A stretch of DNA of 8,173 bases from contig JAWWBR010000147.1 of the NCBI GenBank assembly GCA_033720855.1, positions 1 through 8,173 on the forward strand. The letters are read 5' to 3'. This document shows positions 1 to 6,658 of the stretch, piece by piece. How positions within the stretch are numbered: the stretch's first letter is position 1; each line of letters begins with the position of its first letter. The DNA comes from SMXQ01 sp033720855. Lineage in GTDB: Bacteria > Pseudomonadota > Alphaproteobacteria > SMXQ01. A program made the position numbers and the translations under genes. Below the pieces are notes generated by a model. That model made no database searches. It was not told the origin of the DNA and saw only the letters and a list, made by a program, of their open reading frames with translations.

Positions 1-871
<871 letters not shown>

Positions 872-897
872 ACGCCTCTGTCACCGTTTCCTTATCG

Positions 898-929
898 GGA
901 GGGGCCGCGTTTCGCGGCCCCTTCTTTTT
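898..929 (+). terminator. Intrinsic terminator of groEL
   Basis: A perfect 9-bp GC-rich stem (901-909 GGGGCCGCG pairing with 913-921 CGCGGCCCC) encloses a TTT loop and is followed directly by TTCTTTTT. It starts about 30 bases after the groEL stop, so it should end the groEL (probably groESL) transcript and separate it from the next gene, which would then need its own promoter. Confidence 0.9.
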
Positions 930-965
930 GTCTACACTGCCGGCGCGAAGCGAACGGAGACGGCC

Positions 966-1853
966 ATGGCGGACAACGGAAAGAAACTGGCATTCATCGG
1001 CCTCGGGGTCATGGGCGGCCCCATGGCGGGGCACCTGGCCGCGGCGGGCCACGCGGTCACCGTGTTCAATCGGACCCGCGAAAAGGCCGAGGCCTGGGTT
1101 GCGGCCCATGGCGGCGCGGTGGCCGACAGCCCGGCGGCCGCGGCCGAGGGTGCGGAGCTGGTCCTTGCCTGCGTCGGCAACGACGACGACGTGCGCGCGG
1201 TCACCCTGGGGGATAAGGGCGCGTTCGCGGCGATGGCCGAAGGCGCGGTCTTCGTCGACCACACCACCGCCTCGGCGGACCTTGCCCGCGAGCTTGCCGC
1301 GGCGGGCCAAGGGCAGGGGATCGGATTCCTCGATGCACCGGTGTCGGGCGGCCAGGCCGGCGCCGAGCAGGGGCAGCTGACGGTCATGGTCGGCGGCGAG
1401 GCGGCGGTTTTCCAAAAGGCCGAACCGGTCATCCAGAGCTATGCCAAGGCGGTCACCCTGATGGGGCCGGCGGGGGCCGGCCAGCTCACCAAGATGGTCA
1501 ACCAGATCTGCATCGCCGGCCTCGTCCAGGGCCTCTCCGAGGGGCTCAATTTCGGGCTCAAGGCGGGGCTCGATATGGAGCTCGTGATCGACGTCATCGC
1601 CAAGGGCGCGGCACAGTCCTGGCAGATGGAGAACCGCGGCAAGACCATGATCCGGGGCGAATTCGATTTCGGCTTCGCCGTCGACTGGATGCGCAAGGAC
1701 CTCGGCATCTGCCGCGCCGAGGCCGCACGCAACGGGGCCGCGCTGCCCATCACCGAGATCGTCGACGGCTTCTATGCCCGGGTCCAGGAGCGCGGCGGCG
1801 GGCGCTGGGACACCTCCAGCCTGATCGACCTGCTGACGCGGCCGGAGGGGTGA
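966..1853 (+). CDS. NAD(P)-dependent beta-hydroxyacid dehydrogenase (3-hydroxyisobutyrate dehydrogenase family)
   Basis: A 295-residue cytoplasmic oxidoreductase of the family containing 3-hydroxyisobutyrate dehydrogenase, tartronate semialdehyde reductase and GLYR1-type reductases. These reversibly oxidise beta-hydroxyacids to semialdehydes. The N-terminal Rossmann fold carries GLGVMG at residues 12-17. The substrate-binding signature DAPVSGG is at 123-129. The catalytic lysine is K176 in the GAGQLTKMVNQ segment, and the conserved WMRKDLG with K244 lies in the all-helical C-terminal domain. After the second strand the sequence is FNRT (34-37). In this family an Asn-Arg-Thr here, rather than an acidic residue, usually goes with NADPH preference; that is inference. 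The start is supported by GGAG six bases upstream. Length is normal. The exact substrate cannot be read from the sequence: no valine or glyoxylate pathway genes are adjacent, so no symbol is given. It lies alone between the groEL terminator and convergent mazG. Confidence 0.93.
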   Translation: MADNGKKLAFIGLGVMGGPMAGHLAAAGHAVTVFNRTREKAEAWVAAHGGAVADSPAAAAEGAELVLACVGNDDDVRAVTLGDKGAFAAMAEGAVFVDHTTASADLARELAAAGQGQGIGFLDAPVSGGQAGAEQGQLTVMVGGEAAVFQKAEPVIQSYAKAVTLMGPAGAGQLTKMVNQICIAGLVQGLSEGLNFGLKAGLDMELVIDVIAKGAAQSWQMENRGKTMIRGEFDFGFAVDWMRKDLGICRAEAARNGAALPITEIVDGFYARVQERGGGRWDTSSLIDLLTRPEG

Positions 1854-1914
1854 GCGAGGGGAGGGCGATGCGGCGTCGTCGGCCCGGACGTTCGCCCTGG
1901 CCGGCGTCCGATGC

Positions 1915-2715
1915 CTAGGTTTCGGCCCCCTTGGCCTCGGTCCACAATCGGTCCATCTCCTCGAGGTCGGACTGCTCCGGCGTCCGGCCGTCCGCGGCGA
2001 GCCTGGCCTCGATATGGGCGAAGCGGGCGACGAACTTGTCGTTGGTGCGTCGCAACGCCGCCTCGGGATCGATCTCGAGCTTGCGCGCGAGATTGGCGAC
2101 GGCGAAGAGCAGGTCGCCGATCTCGTCTTCAAGGCGGTCCCTGGGCGCCGCGCCATCGATCTCGGCCGTGGTTTCGGCCAGTTCCTCCTCGATTTTGTTG
2201 ACGACATCGGCGGTCGTCGGCCAGTCGAAGCCGACCCGGGCGGCGCGTTTGGCGAGCTTGTCGGCGCGGATCAGGGCAGGGAGCGCCCGGGCCACGCCCG
2301 CGAGCGTCGCCGCGCCGTCCGCCTGCTCGTGTCCGCCGGCCCGTTCCGCCGCCTTGTGCGCTTCCCAGGCTTGGGTCTGGGCGCCGGCATCGGCGACCTC
2401 GGCGTCGCCGAAGACATGAGGATGGCGGCGGATCATCTTGTCGCTCTCGGCCTCGGCGACGGCATCGAAGTCGAAGGCGCCTTCCTCCTTGGCCATCTGG
2501 GCGTAGTAGACCACCTGGAACAGGAGATCGCCGACCTCGTCGCGGAGGCGGGCGCGGTCGCCCGAGGCGATGGCGTCGGCCACTTCGTAGGCCTCTTCGA
2601 TGGTATATGGCGCGATGGTCTCGAAACTCTGCTCGAGGTCCCAGGGGCAGCCGCCCTTAGGATCGCGCAACCGCGCCATCACTTCGATCAGTCGTTCTAT
2701 GGGTGTGCTGGTCAT
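1915..2715 (-). CDS. mazG: Nucleoside triphosphate pyrophosphohydrolase MazG
   Basis: A 266-residue protein, close in size to E. coli MazG (263). It hydrolyses (d)NTPs to the monophosphate and pyrophosphate, as a house-cleaning enzyme for aberrant nucleotides and, in E. coli, a modulator of the stringent response. Two MazG domains are visible. The first begins with LRDPKGGCPWDLEQS (16-30) and has the metal-binding EEAYE (40-44) plus E60 and D63 in DEVGDLLF. The second has GFDWP (162-166), EEELAE (176-181) and E198/D201 in DEIGDLLF, followed by the characteristic NDKFVARF (205-212). All expected acidic ligands are present in both halves, so the enzyme should be active. A modest GGA-type ribosome site precedes the ATG. 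It is divergent from the GNAT gene and convergent with the dehydrogenase, with 61 bp between stop codons. In many alphaproteobacteria mazG lies near tatD and a metallo-hydrolase gene (from memory), as here. Confidence 0.96.
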   Translation of the reverse strand: MTSTPIERLIEVMARLRDPKGGCPWDLEQSFETIAPYTIEEAYEVADAIASGDRARLRDEVGDLLFQVVYYAQMAKEEGAFDFDAVAEAESDKMIRRHPHVFGDAEVADAGAQTQAWEAHKAAERAGGHEQADGAATLAGVARALPALIRADKLAKRAARVGFDWPTTADVVNKIEEELAETTAEIDGAAPRDRLEDEIGDLLFAVANLARKLEIDPEAALRRTNDKFVARFAHIEARLAADGRTPEQSDLEEMDRLWTEAKGAET

Positions 2716-2750
2716 GGGGTTCGTCCACGCCTGGGATGTGCCGGGGGGCG

Positions 2751-2779
2751 AGTTTAGAATGGGGCGGCGGCGATGAGAA
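2751..2779 (-). promoter_or_regulatory. Candidate sigma-70-type promoter for mazG
   Basis: On the minus strand, TTCTCA (2779-2774, 4 of 6 matches to TTGACA) is separated by 17 bases from TAAACT (2756-2751, 4 of 6 to TATAAT). The -10-like element ends 35 bases before the mazG start codon, a sensible distance. The match is only moderate, and in GC-rich genomes such sites are uncertain. A TAGAAT on the plus strand overlaps the same spot (2755-2760) and could instead serve the GNAT gene, though it lacks a good -35. Confidence 0.3.
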
Positions 2780-2881
2780 CCGCCGCGGCTGGCGCCGAAC
2801 GTGATCCACCGGGTTTTCCCCGGCCGCCCCTTTGGCGCAAGATGGGGGCGTTGGGCGGAGAAAGACGAGATTGAGGGAAAA

Positions 2882-3412
2882 ATGGCGGCGCCGGAGGGCT
2901 ATACCATACGCGATGCGCGGGTGATCGACGCCGAAGCCATCGCCCGGGTCCATGTCGGGTCCTGGAGCGAGACCTACCGCGGCCTGATGTCCGAGCGGTC
3001 GCTGAAGGCGCGGAGCGTGGCCGACCGCATCCCGATCTGGGAGACGGCGCTTTCCCAACTGACCCCGGCCCATGTCTTCCTGGTGGTCGAAGACGCCCGG
3101 GGCGAGGTCGTGGGCTTCGCCTATGGCGGGCCGGCGCGGGAGCCGGTCCACCGCCGGTCGGGGGAGCTCTACGCGCTTTATCTGATGAAAAAATGCCAGG
3201 GACGCGGTGTCGGCAGGGCGCTTTTTGCGCGGTTCCGGGAAAAGATGTCCGCCTCCGGCCTCAAGGATTTCTACGCCATGGTGGTCCAAGGGATTCCGTC
3301 GCGCGGGTATTTTCTCAAAATGGGCGGCCGGGCCTGCGGCGTGGCCAAGGGACCGATGCAGGGGCGGCGCGGCGGGCGTCCGCTCAGGGAAGAACGCTTC
3401 GAGTGGGTCTGA
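2882..3412 (+). CDS. GNAT-family N-acetyltransferase
   Basis: A 176-residue acetyl-CoA-dependent acyltransferase of the GNAT fold. The start at 2882 is chosen because GAGGGA lies five bases upstream and the protein then begins directly with the GNAT first strand (YTIRDARVIDAEAIARVH, 7-24). An in-frame ATG-initiated extension to 2801 exists but adds residues of no recognisable family and has a poorer ribosome site. The segment GSWSETYRGLMS (26-37) is typical of the small-molecule or protein GNATs often named after RimI. The acetyl-CoA pyrophosphate loop is QGRGVG (106-111), preceded by strand ELYALYLM and followed by helix RALFARFREKM. The last part has the usual YFLKMGGR turn (153-160). The substrate cannot be deduced. 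It sits alone on the plus strand between minus-strand mazG and the metallo-hydrolase gene, and the DNA just after it is AT-rich, which may mark a later insertion. Confidence 0.88.
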   Translation: MAAPEGYTIRDARVIDAEAIARVHVGSWSETYRGLMSERSLKARSVADRIPIWETALSQLTPAHVFLVVEDARGEVVGFAYGGPAREPVHRRSGELYALYLMKKCQGRGVGRALFARFREKMSASGLKDFYAMVVQGIPSRGYFLKMGGRACGVAKGPMQGRRGGRPLREERFEWV

Positions 3413-3437
3413 GGGTTTAGGCCTGTTTATAGATTCG

Positions 3438-3453
3438 CATAATGTATATTATG
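3438..3453. repeat. AT-rich inverted repeat between the GNAT and metallo-hydrolase genes
   Basis: CATAAT (3438-3443) and ATTATG (3448-3453) form perfect 6-bp arms around GTAT. It sits in an 80-bp stretch (3421-3500) that is about 34% G+C by hand count, in an otherwise GC-rich window. There is no T-run after it on either strand, so it is not an obvious intrinsic terminator. It could be a weak operator-like site, a scar of DNA gain, or chance in AT-rich DNA. Confidence 0.5.
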
Positions 3454-3548
3454 GAAAATATAAGGGCATCACCTAAGTCGTTGGGATAAAGCATAAAATG
3501 GCCAACTTCCCCGGACCTGGCGCGCCCCACCGTTAGCGCCCCTGCCGT

Positions 3549-4340
3549 TTACGTCCCGTTCCCCTGGGTCACCACCATGCCGTCATAGCCGGCCTGGATA
3601 TGCGGCGGCAGGCCATCGGCCAGGTCCTGATAATCGATCCTCAGCGACAGGTGGGTCAGCACCGCCCGGCGCGGCCCCACCCTGTCGATCCATTCCATGA
3701 TCCGCGCAAAATGCGCGTGGGTGGGATGCGGCTCATGCTGCAGGCAGCCGACGATCCAGGTATCGACGCCGTCGAGCGCTTGGAACGCCGCTTCGGGCAG
3801 CTCCACGGCGTCGGTACTGTAGGCGATGTCGCCGAAGCGGTAGCCGGTTGACACCATGAACCCGTGATCCTGGGCGAACGGCAGCACATCGATCCCGGCG
3901 ATGGAGACGGTTTCGCCGTGGCGCAACACGCGGGCTTCGAGGCAGGGCTTGTAGAACGCAATCCTACCCTTGTATTTCCCAGGAGGTTCAAAGGCATAGC
4001 CGAATTTATTGATAAGATGATTTAAATCATCCTCGGTGCCGTAAGCATCGATGACCGAGCGCTGCAGGCGGTTCAACGCGCGGATTTCGTCGATTCCGTG
4101 GGTATGGTCGGCATGGGTGTGGGTATAGAGGATGGCGTCGAGCCGCATCACCCCGGCGTCGATCAGCTGCGCCTTCACATCGGGCCCGGTATCGACCAGC
4201 AGCGCCGCATCGCCCTCTTCCACCAGGATCGAGGCCCGCCGGCGGCGGTTCTTGGGGTTCGCGGGGTCGCACGCCCCCCATTGGTTGCCGATCATCGGGA
4301 CCCCGCCGGCGGCGCCGGATCCCAGGATAGTGACACGCAT
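3549..4340 (-). CDS. Metallo-beta-lactamase-fold hydrolase (PhnP/PqqB-like)
   Basis: A 263-residue cytoplasmic metal-dependent hydrolase, related to PhnP cyclic-phosphate phosphodiesterases and PqqB. The N-terminus MRVTILGSGAAGGVP (1-15) is the family signature. It is followed by GACDPANPKNRRRRAS (22-37) and the strand LLVDTGPD (47-54). Metal ligands are visible in HTHADH (H74, H76, D78, H79), H159 in QDHG, D177 in YSTDA and H230 in LTHLS; a His-rich HEPHPTHAHF lies at 202-211. All the expected ligands are present, so it should be active. Its true substrate is unknown; a phosphodiester of a nucleotide-like compound is the family-based guess. AGAGGA eight bases before the ATG supports the start. 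It is the next gene after tatD on the same strand, with a 130-bp gap. Codons 103-127 are unusually AT-rich (TTA, AAT, AAA, AGG, ATT) compared with the rest of the gene. Confidence 0.92.
   Translation of the reverse strand: MRVTILGSGAAGGVPMIGNQWGACDPANPKNRRRRASILVEEGDAALLVDTGPDVKAQLIDAGVMRLDAILYTHTHADHTHGIDEIRALNRLQRSVIDAYGTEDDLNHLINKFGYAFEPPGKYKGRIAFYKPCLEARVLRHGETVSIAGIDVLPFAQDHGFMVSTGYRFGDIAYSTDAVELPEAAFQALDGVDTWIVGCLQHEPHPTHAHFARIMEWIDRVGPRRAVLTHLSLRIDYQDLADGLPPHIQAGYDGMVVTQGNGT
4016..4031. repeat. Perfect 16-bp palindrome inside the metallo-hydrolase gene
   Basis: GATGATTTAAATCATC is its own reverse complement over all 16 bases. It lies in codons for Asp-Asp-Leu-Asn-His and forms one end of a low-GC island (3961-4030, about 36% G+C by hand count). 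Being intragenic it may be accidental, but it looks like a dimeric-protein binding site. Confidence 0.55.
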
Positions 4341-4435
4341 CGCTCTCGTCCTCTCCCCCCGGGCATTTTAATCCGCGGCCTGGGATTTGTGCCAGCCGGC
4401 GTCCGTCGCAGGGGCGGATCCGTGCTCCGGACCTA

Positions 4436-4473
4436 TGCCTCAGGGGCCCGTGCCTCACAGGGCCCGTGCGTCA
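4436..4473. repeat. Short tandem repeat at the 3' end of tatD
   Basis: Two adjacent copies of a 15-16-base unit, TGCCTCAGGGGCCCG (4436-4450) and TGCCTCACAGGGCCCG (4451-4466), are followed by a partial third, TGCGTCA, whose last bases form the tatD stop codon on the minus strand. The unit contains a GGGCCC palindrome. It probably arose by slippage; it may also fold into a hairpin in the tatD to metallo-hydrolase transcript. Confidence 0.6.
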
Positions 4474-5259
4474 GGGAAGCTCCGCCCGGTCGGCCTTCGC
4501 GAACAGGGCGAAGAAATTGTCGCTGGTGATTTGGGCCAGGTCCTCGAGCGCGATCCCCTTGAGCTCGGCCAGGTAAGCGGCGGTGTGGGCGGTGAAGGCG
4601 GGCTCGTTGCGCTTGCCCCGCATCGGCACCGGCGCGAGATAGGGCGCGTCGGTCTCGACCAGCAGCCGCTCCAACGGCACCTCCCGGGCCACGTCGCGCA
4701 CGGCCTCGGCATTCTTGAAGGTGAGGATGCCGGAGAACGAGATATACATGCCGTGGGCGAGCGCGCAATGGGCCACCTCGGCACCGGCACTGAAACAATG
4801 AATCACGCCGGAGAAGGGGCCGATTTCCTGTTCTTCATCGAGGATGCGCACGGTCTCGGCGTCGGCATCCCGGGTATGGACGATCAGCGGCAGGCCGGTC
4901 GCCCTGGCTGCCGCGATATGCGCGCTAAAGACGGTCTCCTGGGTATCCCGAGGGGAATGTTCGTAATAGAAATCGAGCCCGGTTTCGCCGATTCCCACCA
5001 CTTCGTCGTGGCGCGCCAGGGCGATCAGGTCGTCGGCGCTGACATCGGCGAAGTGTTCGGCCTCGTGGGGATGGACCCCTTGCGAGCACCAGATCCCCTC
5101 GTGGCCGGCGGCGATGGCGCGGATGGCGGCGGCGTCCGTAAGCTTTGTGCAGATCGTCAGCATCCCTTTGATGCCGGCCTCCCGGGCGCGGGCGATGACG
5201 TCTTCCCGCTCGCCCTTAAAGTCGGGAAAGTCGAGATGGCAATGGCTGTCGATCAACAT
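4471..5259 (-). CDS. tatD: TatD-family metal-dependent hydrolase (DNase)
   Basis: A 262-residue cytoplasmic TIM-barrel hydrolase of the TatD/YcfH family, whose members have metal-dependent DNase or exonuclease activity linked to DNA repair and degradation. The start at 5259 is preferred over the in-frame upstream ATG at 5328: the family begins with the MLIDSHCHLD motif, and GAGGTGAG lies upstream. Metal ligands are seen as H6 and H8 in DSHCHLD, E92 in GIGETGLDFYY (89-99), H128 in VHTRDA, H154 in VIHCFS and D204 in VETDAPYLAP (201-210). The length matches E. coli TatD (260) and YcfH (265). The usual HCFSG is here HCFSAG, a minor variation. It is followed on the same strand by the metallo-hydrolase gene, and the Sel1-repeat gene lies just upstream. 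In many relatives it follows metG (from memory), which is not seen here. Despite the name there is no link to Tat export. Confidence 0.95.
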   Translation of the reverse strand: MLIDSHCHLDFPDFKGEREDVIARAREAGIKGMLTICTKLTDAAAIRAIAAGHEGIWCSQGVHPHEAEHFADVSADDLIALARHDEVVGIGETGLDFYYEHSPRDTQETVFSAHIAAARATGLPLIVHTRDADAETVRILDEEQEIGPFSGVIHCFSAGAEVAHCALAHGMYISFSGILTFKNAEAVRDVAREVPLERLLVETDAPYLAPVPMRGKRNEPAFTAHTAAYLAELKGIALEDLAQITSDNFFALFAKADRAELP

Positions 5260-5294
5260 TGGGCTTGTCTCACCTCGCGCCTCAATCGCGCGGG

Positions 5295-5300
5295 AGTTTA
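5295..5300 (-). promoter_or_regulatory. Candidate -10 element upstream of tatD
   Basis: On the minus strand TAAACT (5300-5295) lies exactly 35 bases before the tatD start, the same hexamer and distance as upstream of mazG. No good -35 is seen at the right spacing (CGTGCA at 17 bases is poor), so this is weak support for an independent tatD promoter. Confidence 0.2.
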
Positions 5301-5361
5301 CCAATTCCAACCGGGGATGCACGCCCAAAGGGGGGCGAAAGGCGGATTGCCCGTCTTGGCC

Positions 5362-5383
5362 GGCGCCTGCGCGGCGAGGCGCC
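5362..5383 (-). other. Hairpin directly after the Sel1-repeat gene
   Basis: GGCGCCT (5362-5368) and AGGCGCC (5377-5383) form a perfect 7-bp stem with an 8-base loop, immediately adjacent to the stop codon of the Sel1 gene on the minus strand. There is no T-run after it, so it is a possible 3'-end stabilising hairpin or inefficient terminator rather than a classical intrinsic terminator. Confidence 0.4.
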
Positions 5384-6403
5384 TCAGTCCGTCTTGCTGC
5401 GCTGGAGCCATTGCCAGGTCAGCGCCTGCGCCTTGGTCAACTCGTCCGGCGACATCTGTTTTCTGATCGCATCCTGTTCCTCCGCGCCCGATGTCTCGCC
5501 GTTGTTGCGGGCCAGGCTGAACCAGACATAGGCCTGGACCAGATCCTTGGCGAGACCCTCGCCGCGGGCGTAATGCCGGCCGAGCGCCGCTTGCGCGCCG
5601 GGGTGGTCCTTCTGCGCGGCCTTGCGGTACCACGCGACGGCCGCGGCGCCGTCCTTGGCGACACCGAGCCCGTTGCCGTAGATCGCGCCGAGACGGAATT
5701 GCGCGCCGACGTGGCCCTGGTCGGCGGCCTTCTTATACCAGGCCACGGCCTGGGGGATGTCCTTGGCTGTCCCCTTTCCGGTTTCGGTGAGCCGGGCCAG
5801 AGCGTATTGGGCGCGCGGATGCCCCTGTTCGGCCGCCTTGCCGTACCATGACGCCGCGGCGGAGTCGTCCCAGGACACGCCGAGGCCTTCGGCATGGAGA
5901 TGGCCGAGCCAGAACTGGGCCTCGCGGTTGCCCGCCTCGGCAAGCTTGCGGTACGACGCGGCCGCCCTCGCCGTATCGCGTCCGATCCCTTTGCCGGCCA
6001 TCAGCATGGCGGCGAATTCCAGCTGGGCCTGGGCATGGCCGCGATCGGCCGCCCGGCCCATGAATCGCGCCGCCTGGCGGGGGTCGCGCTTAACGCCCCG
6101 GCCCTTGGCGTAGAGCTGCGCGAGCCCGTATTCGGCCTCGGCATAGCCTTGGGCGGCGGCCTGGCGCTCCAGCTTGACCCCTTCCCGCAGGTTGCGCCTA
6201 ACGCCCTTGCCCTCGAGCAGCATGTGGGCGAGCCGGTGTTGGGCGCGCGCATCGCCGGTCTCGACGAGCGGTCGCCATGCCTCGATCGCGGCCGCGTAAT
6301 CGCCCTTCTCGAAGGCCGCCATGCCGCGTTCGTAACTGGGCTCTTCGCCGCACGCGGCGAGCAAAAGCAGGGCCGATACGAATAGGGAGGTGGTTCGTCT
6401 CAT
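5384..6403 (-). CDS. Sel1-repeat (TPR-like) lipoprotein
   Basis: A 339-residue predicted lipoprotein. The start at 6403 is chosen from two adjacent ATGs because GGAG sits five bases before it and only two before the other. Residues 1-17 are a signal peptide (RR, then a Leu-rich core) with lipobox LLAAC, so Cys18 should be lipidated. The following Gly-Glu-Glu would, by the E. coli +2 rule, favour outer-membrane sorting. A short TPR-like helical segment (22-49) is followed by seven consecutive 36-residue Sel1 repeats at 50-85, 86-121, 122-157, 158-193, 194-229, 230-265 and 266-301, each with the G-x-x-x-A-Q ... G-x-G-V-x-x-D ... A-x-x-W/Y-x-x-x-A-A pattern. A helical C-terminus ends in QWLQRSKTD. 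Sel1 proteins are alpha-solenoid scaffolds for protein-protein contacts in the envelope or in signalling. The partner is unknown and no catalytic domain is present. It is preceded by a minus-strand terminator and so is probably the first gene of its transcript. Confidence 0.92.
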   Translation of the reverse strand: MRRTTSLFVSALLLLAACGEEPSYERGMAAFEKGDYAAAIEAWRPLVETGDARAQHRLAHMLLEGKGVRRNLREGVKLERQAAAQGYAEAEYGLAQLYAKGRGVKRDPRQAARFMGRAADRGHAQAQLEFAAMLMAGKGIGRDTARAAASYRKLAEAGNREAQFWLGHLHAEGLGVSWDDSAAASWYGKAAEQGHPRAQYALARLTETGKGTAKDIPQAVAWYKKAADQGHVGAQFRLGAIYGNGLGVAKDGAAAVAWYRKAAQKDHPGAQAALGRHYARGEGLAKDLVQAYVWFSLARNNGETSGAEEQDAIRKQMSPDELTKAQALTWQWLQRSKTD

Positions 6404-6467
6404 CATCGCTCCAACCGCGGATGTTTGCGATCCGTCGCGAAACCCCGCGCGCCGTTTAGCACCCTCT

Positions 6468-6507
6468 AAAAAACCCTTGAAATGGGCGGAATTTCGCCGT
6501 TTCAAGG
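6468..6507 (-). terminator. Intrinsic terminator between the TctC-type gene and the Sel1 gene
   Basis: Read on the minus strand, CCTTGAAA (6507-6500) pairs perfectly with TTTCAAGG (6482-6475). The stem extends inward through G-C pairs with a wobble and one bulged base to a small loop around AAATTC, and is followed by TTTTTT at 6473-6468. It lies about 150 bases after the TctC-type stop codon and 64 bases before the Sel1 start, so it should stop transcription from the receptor gene and insulate the Sel1 gene. Confidence 0.7.
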
Positions 6508-6517
6508 TAGCGCCCAA

Positions 6518-6635
6518 AAGGTAAAGGTTGGCTTAAGGGGCGAAGCCCCCCGTCCATCGCGGCCGCCGCCGGAGCGTTTACCTTGCGCCCAGGTGCGAGA
6601 TGCCAGGGCACAGGGCGGGAGAACGCCCCCGCCCT
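6518..6635 (-). other. Structured spacer after the TctC-type gene
   Basis: No gene is seen here, but several inverted repeats are present. AGGGCGGG (6612-6619) and CCCGCCCT (6628-6635) form a perfect 8-bp stem about 23 bases after the receptor stop codon, without a T-run. AAGGTAAA (6518-6525) and TTTACCTT (6577-6584) are perfect 8-bp arms of a larger loop that contains a third hairpin, GGGGCGAAGCCCC (6537-6549). These would be transcribed as the 3' untranslated region of the receptor mRNA, ahead of the terminator at 6468-6507. Function is unknown; a 3' stability element or a 3'-UTR-derived small RNA is possible. Confidence 0.4.
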
Positions 6636-6658
6636 CCCCCGCGATCGGCGGTCACGCG

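Noticed and set aside
1885..1910. Possible bidirectional terminator between the convergent dehydrogenase and mazG genes
   Set aside because: CGGACG and CGTCCG can pair, but only over 6 bp with a 14-base loop and no T-run on either strand; too weak to call.
2014..2757. A 247-codon open frame on the plus strand opposite mazG
   Set aside because: mazG on the minus strand has full domain conservation and this frame has none.
2801..2881. N-terminal extension of the GNAT protein to an upstream ATG
   Set aside because: The extra 27 residues match nothing in GNAT proteins, and the ATG at 2882 has a much better ribosome site.
5260..5328. N-terminal extension of TatD to an upstream ATG
   Set aside because: TatD proteins begin at the M-x-x-D-S-H-C-H motif; the extension has no homology expected and would overlap the presumed promoter.
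5321..5336. Small hairpin CGCCC / GGGCG upstream of tatD
   Set aside because: Only 5 bp and no T-run; expected by chance in GC-rich DNA.
4387..5466. A 359-codon open frame on the plus strand opposite tatD
   Set aside because: Every conserved tatD motif is on the other strand; the translation is Gly/Ala/Arg-rich without domains. Shadow frame.
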